A stretch of DNA of 20,182 bases, from contig DASQLQ010000143.1 in NCBI GenBank assembly GCA_035629935.1, positions 1 to 20,182 on the forward strand. Reading direction: 5' to 3'. Position numbers and translations under genes: made by a program. This DNA comes from DASQLQ01 sp035629935 (lineage in GTDB: Bacteria; Actinomycetota; CADDZG01; WHSQ01). The notes below the pieces were generated by a model. It had not been told where the DNA came from. It searched no databases and saw only the letters and a program-made list of their open reading frames with translations. Of this stretch, positions 12,176 through 18,894 are shown one piece after another (position 1 is the stretch's first letter; every line of letters begins with the position of its first letter).

Positions 12176-13183
12176 GTGAATCCAGCCCCCCGACGGCCCC
12201 GGTCCCCCCTTGCCCTGCTCATTGCCCTTATCGCCCTCCTATGGCTGCCCAGCACGGCTCAGGCCGACCCGCTGGATGGCCTGGGTGGCTCCGTATCGGA
12301 CGCCGTAGACGACGCGACCGATGCGGTGGACGACGCGACCGACCAGGCCGGCGGTGCTGTTGGGGACGTCACCGATGCGGTCGGAGATGCAGTCGGGGGT
12401 GCCGGCGACACGGCCTCCGGGGCCGTCGGAGGCGTGGGCACCGTCGTGGACAGTGCAACGGGCGGTGCCACCGAGCCCGTGACGGACGCGGTTGGTGGGA
12501 TCCTGGATGAGGCAACCGGGGTCGTAGACGAAGTAGTAGACACGGTCGACGAAACGCTGGACGAAACCTTGGAAGAGGTCGATGAGACCGTGGACGAAAC
12601 CTTGGAGCAGGTCGATGAGACCGTCGGAGGAGTGGGAGACGTCGTCGACCCCGTGCTCGACCCCGACCCTCCCGCCACCGGTTCCGCCCCGGCCACCGAA
12701 CGCTCGGGGAGCTCCGGCTCCAGCAGATCCATACAGGACTCCGGGGTCGCTGGAGTGGCAACCGCTTCGTCTATCCCGGTCGACTCGGGAACCTCGACAA
12801 CGATCACCCTGCCCGAAAGAGATGCCACCTCCTCCGGCGGCGACAACCGAACCAACACGGGGAATGCGCCTACTTCCGGGAACCGTCGCGGCTCTGCCGG
12901 CGACGGACCTGATGCGGCGAGTGAATCGGTTGCTACCGACGCAGGGTCTCTCGGCGGGGGGGGATCGAGCACGGCACCCTTGGTGACCGCCCTGGGTGGC
13001 CCGACTGGCGCCGACGACCTGCTGAACCGTGCTGCCGAGGCCGCCCGCCGGCTGACCTTCCCCCTGATGCTGGCCCTGGTGGTGCTCGGCTTCGTTGCGA
13101 TCCAGGGCCGTCTCGACCGGCATGACCCGAAACTCACCACGGCGCCGGTCGATGCAGCCCAAGAGGTGCTCTACTTCGAGTGA
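12176..13183 (+). CDS. secreted, membrane-anchored acidic repeat protein, unknown
   Basis: 335 residues from GTG 12176, with GAGAGGAG just upstream. Residues 1-30 are a signal peptide (Arg-rich start, Leu/Ala core, cleavage likely after A-Q-A). Residues about 31-165 are low-complexity Asp/Glu/Val/Thr/Gly repeats: D-A-V-D-D-A-T heptads, G-x-A-V-G-D-V/A-T units, then D-E-T-L-E-x-V-D-E-T-V hendecads, which should form an extended acidic coiled-coil-like stalk. Residues about 165-280 are Ser/Thr/Gly/Pro-rich and would be a natural target for O-mannosylation. A transmembrane helix at about 293-310 is followed by a 25-residue cytoplasmic tail with R-x-D-R-H-D-P-K-L and ending V-L-Y-F-E. There is no LPXTG sortase signal. 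Its TGA is interlocked with the start of the diguanylate cyclase. Family and function are not recognised. Confidence 0.78.
   Translation: MNPAPRRPRSPLALLIALIALLWLPSTAQADPLDGLGGSVSDAVDDATDAVDDATDQAGGAVGDVTDAVGDAVGGAGDTASGAVGGVGTVVDSATGGATEPVTDAVGGILDEATGVVDEVVDTVDETLDETLEEVDETVDETLEQVDETVGGVGDVVDPVLDPDPPATGSAPATERSGSSGSSRSIQDSGVAGVATASSIPVDSGTSTTITLPERDATSSGGDNRTNTGNAPTSGNRRGSAGDGPDAASESVATDAGSLGGGGSSTAPLVTALGGPTGADDLLNRAAEAARRLTFPLMLALVVLGFVAIQGRLDRHDPKLTTAPVDAAQEVLYFE
12299..12340 (+). repeat. 21-bp tandem repeat, two copies, in the secreted protein gene
   Basis: Copies at 12299-12319 and 12320-12340 match at 18 of 21 bases, and both encode the heptad D-A-V-D-D-A-T. The mismatches are synonymous, so the peptide period is being kept while the DNA drifts. 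Confidence 0.85.
12559..12624 (+). repeat. 33-bp tandem repeat, two copies, in the secreted protein gene
   Basis: Copies at 12559-12591 and 12592-12624 match at 31 of 33 bases and encode an 11-residue unit (D-E-T-L-E-E/Q-V-D-E-T-V). Near-identity at DNA level points to a recent duplication or ongoing repeat-number change in the stalk. Confidence 0.88.
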
Positions 13184-14778
13184 TGGCTTCCACCCCCGCA
13201 GCACCCGGCTACCGTCCGCCCGAGATCGTCTCTCTGGGCGAACGGATGGGCTACCTGCAGGGCTTGCGCGCCGCGATCACTGCGGTCGTGCTCGGCTCCG
13301 GCATATTCGCCTCGCAGCTCATCGGGGCGCGACTCGAAGATCTGATGTTGGTCTCCGCCGGCTACCTCCTACTATCGGCGGCCGTCGAAGGCGCCCGACG
13401 GATGGGCCGCGGACGAGGCCTTGCAGCCGTCGGCGGGATGCTCTTGATGGACGGGCTCTATCTCGCCTGGGTCATGTACCTGACGGGCGGAACGCAGAGC
13501 CCGCTCCGATTCCTCGTGTACCTGCACCTGATCGCAGTCACGCTACTCGCGTCCTATCGCACCGGCCTGAAGGTAGCTCTGTGGCATTCCCTTTTGTTCT
13601 TCGTCGTGTTCTACGCCCAAGCCGCACGGATACTCGCTCCCCTCGAGTCCGGCTCAGAAGCGGGGGCCGGGTTCCAGAGACCCTCGTTCTTCAACGTGGT
13701 GGCCTTCTGGCTGATCGCTCTCGCCACGACCGCGTTCTCGTCCATCAACGAACGCGAGCTGAGGCGACGACAGAACGACCTCGAGTCTCTCGCTCGGATG
13801 GCCGAGAAACTCGAGAACGTCGCATCCCCGGACGAAGTGGCAAGCATCTTCCTCGACGGGATCACCGAGACTTTCGAGTTCCACCGCGGGGTGGTGCTGG
13901 GAAGCGAGGACGGCAGCGAGCCCAGGCTGCTGGCTTTCAAAGGACCCAACGAGGCGCCTGAAGCCGCTACACACCTCGATGCATGCGTCCGACGGGCTTG
14001 GGAACAGCACTCCCCCGTCCTACTCAAGAAGCTGGACCCGGAGGAGGACCCCCAACTCAGCGCACTGCTGCCGTTCGCAAAGAGCCTCGTCGTGGTTCCG
14101 CTCTTCGCGGAGGGTCAGCCGTTGGGCGTTCTGGCCGTCGAGCACGGTCAGAAGACGAAACGGATCGAGCGACGCATCGTCGACATGATCACCCAGTTCT
14201 CCGCCCACGGAGGCCTCGCTCTCCGGAACTCATGGCTGCTCGAACAGATCAAGAAGATGGCCGACACCGATGGGCTGACCGGTATCGCCAACCGGCGTTC
14301 GTTCGAGGCGATGCTCGACCGAGAGCTGTCTCGAGCGCAGCGGAACGGGGACCAGGTAACCCTGGTCATGCTCGACATCGACCATTTCAAAGAACTGAAC
14401 GACACCCACGGCCATCTAGCCGGCGACGAAACGTTGAGGCAGGTTGCAGCATCGCTCGGGGAGAACTGTCGCGACTTCGACACCCCAGCGCGATACGGAG
14501 GCGAAGAGTTCATCGTGATCCTCCCTTCCTGCTCGGCTAAGGAGTCATTGATCGCAGGGGAACGTCTGCGCTCCGGAGTGAGTCGCGCCCAGGGCCCCGT
14601 CCCCGTCACCGCCAGCGCGGGCGCTGCGACATTCCCGGTACACGCGGGGGATGCCGAATCGTTGATCAAGGCAGCCGATGAAGCCCTGTACGAATCCAAA
14701 CGGGCCGGCCGGGACCGGTTGACCCGGTCGCGTCGCAACACACCGCGGCCCAACAAGACGATCAATCTCGATTCGTAG
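13180..14778 (+). CDS. membrane diguanylate cyclase (multi-TM, GAF, GGDEF)
   Basis: 532 residues. The N-terminal part (about 25-190) has five or six transmembrane helices of a MASE-like sensor. A short coiled coil (S-S-I-N-E-R-E-L-R-R-R-Q-N-D-L-E) leads to a GAF domain (about 205-345), and a GGDEF domain runs from D-T-D-G-L-T-G-I-A-N-R-R at about 361. It makes cyclic di-GMP from two GTP. The active-site loop is G-G-E-E-F at 440-444, and the inhibitory RxxD site (R-D-F-D at 431-434) sits exactly five residues before it, so activity with product feedback is expected. L-D-I-D-H-F-K-x-L-N-D-x-H-G-H is intact. GTG 13180 and ATG 13183 are both possible starts; the upstream gene's TGA lies across them, so translation is coupled to the secreted repeat protein. 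No EAL or HD-GYP domain is present. Confidence 0.92.
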   Translation: MMASTPAAPGYRPPEIVSLGERMGYLQGLRAAITAVVLGSGIFASQLIGARLEDLMLVSAGYLLLSAAVEGARRMGRGRGLAAVGGMLLMDGLYLAWVMYLTGGTQSPLRFLVYLHLIAVTLLASYRTGLKVALWHSLLFFVVFYAQAARILAPLESGSEAGAGFQRPSFFNVVAFWLIALATTAFSSINERELRRRQNDLESLARMAEKLENVASPDEVASIFLDGITETFEFHRGVVLGSEDGSEPRLLAFKGPNEAPEAATHLDACVRRAWEQHSPVLLKKLDPEEDPQLSALLPFAKSLVVVPLFAEGQPLGVLAVEHGQKTKRIERRIVDMITQFSAHGGLALRNSWLLEQIKKMADTDGLTGIANRRSFEAMLDRELSRAQRNGDQVTLVMLDIDHFKELNDTHGHLAGDETLRQVAASLGENCRDFDTPARYGGEEFIVILPSCSAKESLIAGERLRSGVSRAQGPVPVTASAGAATFPVHAGDAESLIKAADEALYESKRAGRDRLTRSRRNTPRPNKTINLDS

Positions 14779-14784
14779 CCCGTT

Positions 14785-15282
14785 CTACCTATAGACCTTC
14801 CGCCGAAAGACGTCGGTGGCCAGCGAAGCCACCCGGTCCAGGATCAGCAGGCCGTCCAGATGATCGACCTCATGTTGGAATGCTCGTGCTTCGAATCCCT
14901 CGGTCTCCAGCACCCTCAAGGTTCCGTCGGGCTCGATCCCTTGAACCACGACTCTGAGGGCCCGAGCCACGTTCGCCGTTAGGTCCGGAACGCTCATGCA
15001 GCCCTCGCGGCCCACTTCCTTGCCCTCCGAGTCGACGATGACGGGGTCCGTCAGGACGACCATCCCGTGGTTGACCTTCGCTTTGGGATGGCTGGACACG
15101 TCGACGCAGATCACACGCCGGGAAACGCCGATCTGTGGGGCGGCCAGACCGACGCATGCCGGCGACGCCCTCATCGTGTCGACGAGGTCTGAGATCAGCT
15201 GTTCGTCACTCGTTCCGCCGAGCTCTTCGGCCCGTCTCTTGAGGACCCGCTCGGGAAGCTGGAGGACGGGGCGGATGGGCAC
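14785..15282 (-). CDS. def: Def: peptide deformylase
   Basis: 165 residues. It removes the formyl group from the initiator methionine of nascent proteins, using a metal (Fe2+ in vivo). Motif 1 is C-V-G-L-A-A-P-Q with Q50. Motif 2 is E-G-C-M-S with metal ligand C95 (Met where Leu is most common). Motif 3 is H-E-V-D-H with H137, E138 and H141. Length is normal for type I enzymes. It starts at GTG 15282, directly abutting the TAA of the double-ACT gene with no gap and no clear ribosome binding site, so it is likely read by re-initiation. Only 6 bp separate its stop from that of the convergent cyclase gene. Confidence 0.95.
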   Translation of the reverse strand: MPIRPVLQLPERVLKRRAEELGGTSDEQLISDLVDTMRASPACVGLAAPQIGVSRRVICVDVSSHPKAKVNHGMVVLTDPVIVDSEGKEVGREGCMSVPDLTANVARALRVVVQGIEPDGTLRVLETEGFEARAFQHEVDHLDGLLILDRVASLATDVFRRKVYR

Positions 15283-15816
15283 TTAAAGAACGTCTACCTC
15301 GAGTGCCCGAACGCTGACATCGATGGACAGTTCCTCGCTCACGCTACGCAACGCCTCGCGCATCTGCTGTTCCTGAGGGGCTATCACCTCGAGCATCAGG
15401 GCATACACGGGCGCTTCCTCCGGACCGATCACGCGCGATGTGAGATCCGTGATGTTGACTCCCCCGTCGGCGAGCGTGTCGGCAACTCGAAACACGATCC
15501 CGGGGCGGTCGGCACCGTAAACAGAAACCATGTGCGTCGGCGGAGGAACGTGTAGCGGAGCATCGGACACCGGACGCACCGTCACCACCAGTCCGAGTTG
15601 GGAGACGTTCGAAGCCATGTTCTCTTCCAGGGTCGGCGCATCCAGGTCCCCTGGGGTCCGGACGATCAGCATCATCGAGAAATGCCCTCGCAGGATCGTT
15701 GAGGAGACATCCTCGAGATTGCATCCCGAGTCGTACAGGACGCGTGTGACCGCCCCTACGATCCCGGGGCGGTCGTCTCCGACCACTGTGATCGAAACCA
15801 GATTCCCAGCCGCCAT
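15283..15816 (-). CDS. double ACT-domain protein (GcvR-like)
   Basis: 177 residues made of two ACT domains, about 5-80 and 92-172. Each has the ligand-site signature: D-D-R-P-G-I-V-G-A-V-T followed by G-C-N-L-E-D-V-S-S-T, and A-D-R-P-G-I-V-F-R-V-A followed by G-V-N-I-T-D-L-T-S-R. This is the layout of the glycine-cleavage repressor GcvR and of actinobacterial ACT-ACT proteins, which bind amino acids and act through protein partners; there is no DNA-binding domain. No gcv gene is nearby, so a glycine link is not shown. ATG 15816 has no ribosome binding site, but TACTGT lies exactly 7 bases upstream, suggesting a leaderless mRNA shared with def downstream. Confidence 0.87.
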   Translation of the reverse strand: MAAGNLVSITVVGDDRPGIVGAVTRVLYDSGCNLEDVSSTILRGHFSMMLIVRTPGDLDAPTLEENMASNVSQLGLVVTVRPVSDAPLHVPPPTHMVSVYGADRPGIVFRVADTLADGGVNITDLTSRVIGPEEAPVYALMLEVIAPQEQQMREALRSVSEELSIDVSVRALEVDVL

Positions 15817-15840
15817 GCGGGCGACAGTACCCTTGATGAC
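15817..15840. promoter_or_regulatory. 24-bp divergent gap with two leaderless promoters sharing a TA step
   Basis: Minus strand: TACTGT (15829-15824), 7 bases, ATG 15816. Plus strand: TACCCT (15828-15833), 7 bases, GTG 15841. Both spacings are identical, and the two hexamers overlap at the TA of 15828-15829. No Shine-Dalgarno sequence exists on either side. The symmetric fit makes chance unlikely, although it has not been tested experimentally. Confidence 0.65.
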
Positions 15841-17313
15841 GTGACTTCGGAGCCCGCGCAGGAGAAGCCCTCCGGGCTCTGGACCCGCATCGATTCCGTG
15901 ATGCTGGCTGCGATCACGGTCCTGGCGGCGGCACTGCGGGGCGCCGGCCTATCCCGGCCTTCGGGTCTCGTTTTCGACGAGTTCTATTACGGGCCAGATG
16001 CATGTCGTTACGTGCGGGAGAGCGCCGACCTGTGCGGTTTCGGAGAGCTCACTTACTTCCATCCACCCCTGGGCAAATGGCTGATCTCTTTCGGGATCCA
16101 GATGTTCGGGCCGAACCGTCTGGGGTGGCGATCCCCTACCGTCGTGTTCGGCACCCTTACCTGCGTGGTCGTGTATCTCCTCGGCCGCAGATTGTTGCGG
16201 TCCACGGTGGGGGCCAGCATCGCCTCGGGCCTGCTCGCGATCGACTTCCTGCACCTCGTGCACTCACGTCTCGCGATGCTGGACCTCTACATGGTCTTCT
16301 TCGGTGTGCTCGCGGTCCTCTTCGCGGTCTACGACTGGGACGACGACCGGATCACCTTCTTTCGTCCGTGGCGTCTGGCAGCAGGTCTCGCCGGAGGCGC
16401 CGCCGTTGCCTGCAAGTGGTCGGGGCTCTCTCTTCTGGCCGTGGCCATCGTGGTCGCGTTCGTGGCCGACAGGTCGCGGAAGGGGGCCGAGCGGCCACGA
16501 ACGGGCTCGTCGATCGTCTCGCTCGGCGTCTGGCTCGTGCTCGTCCCCTTGGCCCTCTACGCGCTGACCCACGTGGGGCGGGTCGAAGGCAGTCTGCTGA
16601 CCCTGCCCTGGTCGGAAGGGGCATGGCTGAGGAATTTCGCATTGAGGCAGGCAGACAGCGTCGCGTACCAGTCCGCCCTAGCCGAGATACTGAAAGGGGT
16701 CACCCACCCGTACTCGTCGCCCACCTGGGCTTGGATCTTTTTGAAACGACCCGTCGCCTACTACTTCGTCGTCCTGAGCACCGGCGAGTACGAAGAGATC
16801 ATGGCCTTCGGCAGCCCGCTCGTGTGGTGGACATCCGTGCCCGCGCTCGTGTTCGCAGCCTGGCGATGGATCAAGGAGCGAGACCTCGCTCAGGGGATCA
16901 TCCTCGGTGGCTTCCTAGCATGCGTGATGCCGTGGTTCGTTCTCGCGGCCGGCCGGCCCGATCCCTACATCTTCTATCTGCTACCGGCGGTCCCGTTCAT
17001 GTGCCTCGCCCTGGGGTACATCGCGGTGCGATGGTGGCCCAAGCGCGTTGGGCGGGCTATGACACTCGGATATGTCACCTTGGCTGCGGCGCTGCTCGCG
17101 TTCTTCTATCCGGTGCTCACAGCACGGCCTCTGACCCCGGAAGGATGGCGAGCTCGCATGCTCTTCACAGCATGCCGCTACGAAGAGACGCAGACCTTGG
17201 GACAGGAGCTGCGTCGTGCGGGGCTGCCGATCAGGACGACGAACGAGGCCCCCATACCCCCACGGGCGATCATCCCGAATCAAACGCGGGCGACCGGATG
17301 GTGCTGGATCTGA
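15841..17313 (+). CDS. protein O-mannosyltransferase (PMT family, GT39)
   Basis: 490 residues with about ten or more transmembrane helices. It is a GT-C enzyme that moves mannose from polyprenyl-phosphate-mannose to Ser/Thr of proteins during Sec export. The catalytic acidic pair is D46-E47 in V-F-D-E-F-Y-Y in the first outside loop, followed by F-H-P-P-L-G-K at 73-79, both diagnostic of bacterial PMT (Mycobacterium Rv1002c type). Further features are R-L-A-M-L-D-L-Y and the late P-Y-I-F-Y-L-L-P segment. The start GTG 15841 has no ribosome binding site but a TACCCT 7 bases upstream. The 3' end runs 44 bp into the convergent membrane gene. The Ser/Thr-rich secreted protein at 12176-13183 would be a natural substrate, an inference only. 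Confidence 0.92.
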   Translation: MTSEPAQEKPSGLWTRIDSVMLAAITVLAAALRGAGLSRPSGLVFDEFYYGPDACRYVRESADLCGFGELTYFHPPLGKWLISFGIQMFGPNRLGWRSPTVVFGTLTCVVVYLLGRRLLRSTVGASIASGLLAIDFLHLVHSRLAMLDLYMVFFGVLAVLFAVYDWDDDRITFFRPWRLAAGLAGGAAVACKWSGLSLLAVAIVVAFVADRSRKGAERPRTGSSIVSLGVWLVLVPLALYALTHVGRVEGSLLTLPWSEGAWLRNFALRQADSVAYQSALAEILKGVTHPYSSPTWAWIFLKRPVAYYFVVLSTGEYEEIMAFGSPLVWWTSVPALVFAAWRWIKERDLAQGIILGGFLACVMPWFVLAAGRPDPYIFYLLPAVPFMCLALGYIAVRWWPKRVGRAMTLGYVTLAAALLAFFYPVLTARPLTPEGWRARMLFTACRYEETQTLGQELRRAGLPIRTTNEAPIPPRAIIPNQTRATGWCWI

Positions 17314-18430
17314 TCCCCAAGGCGATCAACGCGCAGGCGAACACGAGGCGGTAGACGAACATCGCGCTAGATAGACCGGCCGGGAAGTACAACGCCAGGA
17401 GCTCGATATAGAGGCCAACTCCGATGGCGATCCGCGGCCAGAGCCTGCCGTCGAGCAGTAGCCCGGCGACGCCGACGAGAGCGATCAGATCGAACGCCGA
17501 CCAGTGGTAGTAGTTGCCGAACGGCTCCGACAGCACCCGGGCAAGGACTAGAACGGCCGGCACGATCCAGACCGCCGTTGCTCTGACACGCACGGCTCTG
17601 GCGGCAACGGCGCCGGCAACCAGCACGAATGCCCCTTGCACGAGTCTCATCCACCATGGGAAGAACGCATCGGCGGGAAGGAACAGCCGCGGTAGGGAGA
17701 GACTGGCCACCGTCCACTCCTTGTCGAACGTGTTGAACTCGCCCCAGATGAAGAACGGCGCGTACATCGCAAGCGTGCCCGCCAGCTGAACCGAGAATCC
17801 CTTGATGCTGCGAGTGGTCCGCGGGCCGAGCAGAAGCAGAGGAGCCCCCAGGAGACCCCACTGTTTGAAGCCGGCCGACAGGGCCAACAACAAGCCGGCG
17901 CGTGCCGGGCGGTCGTCCCGTGCGTCGGCCGCTGCCAGGATCCACAACACGGCGACGACCGCGTCCGATGGGTGACCGGAGATGTAGGCCGTCCAAGTCG
18001 TCTGGCCGATAAGAGCGACGACCCCAACACACAGTTCCAACCACGGAGGACACGCGCCCCGGATATGCGTGACGGCGCGTCTCGTCGCTAGGACCAGAAG
18101 GATCGTGACTCCGACCTGTGCCAAGAGCGAGAACCAGATCCTCGAATCGATACTGGTGATCCGCTCCCCCAACTCCACCGCTCCGTGGATGGCGAGCGAT
18201 ATCACCCCCGTCTGGATGAACGACGAGTTGTAGGCGTCCAGCCATTCGGACGACAGAAGAAGGTCGCCGGCACGGCCGAACAACCCGAAATCGATCGGCG
18301 TCAGGCCGGAAGTAGCGTCAATGAGGCTGCGGCCGACCGCCAATAGCCCCAGCACCCACCACCGCGCCGCTACAGATCGTGCAGCCAACCCCTTGATGCT
18401 GGGCGGTATCGCGTTGGTCAGGTCAGCCAC
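17270..18430 (-). CDS. polytopic membrane protein, GT-C glycosyltransferase-like
   Basis: 386 residues with roughly nine or ten hydrophobic helices. An early loop with D-F-G-L-F-G-R-A-G-D-L-L-L-S-S-E-W-L-D-A-Y precedes the second helix. A middle segment H-P-S-D-A-V-V-A-V-L-W followed by L-L-L-A-L-S-A-G-F-K-Q-W-G-L-L resembles the layout of GT87/DUF2029-like polyprenyl-sugar mannosyltransferases (a Lys after a helix, then 'W-G/A-L-L'). I cannot point to a firm catalytic residue, so glycosyltransferase activity is a suggestion. GTG 18430 overlaps the end of nusB by 8 bp, so it is probably the last gene of the pepP-efp-nusB unit. Its 3' end overlaps the PMT gene by 44 bp; both may act in cell-surface glycan or glycoprotein synthesis. 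Confidence 0.72.
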   Translation of the reverse strand: MADLTNAIPPSIKGLAARSVAARWWVLGLLAVGRSLIDATSGLTPIDFGLFGRAGDLLLSSEWLDAYNSSFIQTGVISLAIHGAVELGERITSIDSRIWFSLLAQVGVTILLVLATRRAVTHIRGACPPWLELCVGVVALIGQTTWTAYISGHPSDAVVAVLWILAAADARDDRPARAGLLLALSAGFKQWGLLGAPLLLLGPRTTRSIKGFSVQLAGTLAMYAPFFIWGEFNTFDKEWTVASLSLPRLFLPADAFFPWWMRLVQGAFVLVAGAVAARAVRVRATAVWIVPAVLVLARVLSEPFGNYYHWSAFDLIALVGVAGLLLDGRLWPRIAIGVGLYIELLALYFPAGLSSAMFVYRLVFACALIALGIRSSTIRSPAFDSG

Positions 18431-18887
18431 GTTCTCGTTCGGCTATGCGGCCGAGCAATCCATTGACAAATCTGCCTGAGTCCTCGGTCGAGAAAGCTTT
18501 GGCCATCTCGACCGCCTCGTTGATCGCGACCGCCACAGGGATGTCGTCACCCCACAAGAGCTCGAACAGAGCGATCCGAACGAGGTTCCGGTCAACCACC
18601 GGCATACGCTCGATCGCCCACCGATCCGCGTAGGTCACGATCAGAGCGTCGATATCGGCATGGTGACTCTGAACCCCCTCGACCAGGCTGCGCACGTAGG
18701 TAAGGACCTCCTCGGTAGGAGGTACATCAACCTCGGTCAGTGTGACCGTTTGGTCGTCCCCCGACGTCGGGATAACCCATCCCTCTTTCTCGCGCGTGGC
18801 CAAGGCTTCGACCGGAAGGCTTCCCCTGATCTCGGACTCGTAGAGCACATCCAGCGCAAGCTGCCTTGCAGCCCGCCTGTTCCTCAC
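18423..18887 (-). CDS. nusB: NusB: transcription antitermination factor
   Basis: 154 residues. An all-helical RNA-binding protein that pairs with NusE (ribosomal protein S10) on boxA RNA in rRNA operons. The N-terminal R-R-A-A-R-Q-L-A-L-D-V-L-Y-E is the Arg-rich boxA-binding helix. W-A-I-E-R-M-P-V-V-D-R-N-L-V-R-I-A-L-F-E-L-L-W and I-P-V-A-V-A-I-N-E-A-V-E-M-A-K-A-F-S-T-E-D-S-G-R-F-V-N-G-L-L-G are the family core. An insert of about 25 residues (E-K-E-G-W-V-I-P-T-S-G-D-D to V-P-P-T-E-E-V) lengthens the loop after helix 1-2. The GTG start lies 7 bp after the efp stop, as is usual in the pepP-efp-nusB order. Confidence 0.96.
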   Translation of the reverse strand: MRNRRAARQLALDVLYESEIRGSLPVEALATREKEGWVIPTSGDDQTVTLTEVDVPPTEEVLTYVRSLVEGVQSHHADIDALIVTYADRWAIERMPVVDRNLVRIALFELLWGDDIPVAVAINEAVEMAKAFSTEDSGRFVNGLLGRIAERERG

Positions 18888-18894
18888 CGTTCGT

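Noticed and set aside
12239..13204. Long minus-strand open frames opposite the secreted repeat protein
   Set aside because: Periodic GC-rich repeats keep all frames open; these frames give Arg/Gly- or Ser/Pro-only proteins, while the plus frame has signal peptide, TM helix and ribosome binding site.
16002..17354. 450-codon plus-strand frame overlapping the PMT gene
   Set aside because: Arg-rich, no hydrophobic helices or motif; the PMT frame has all family signatures.
17367..18245. Alternative minus-strand frame in the GT-C-like gene
   Set aside because: Gly/Arg-rich shadow; the frame ending at 17270 gives a clean polytopic membrane protein.
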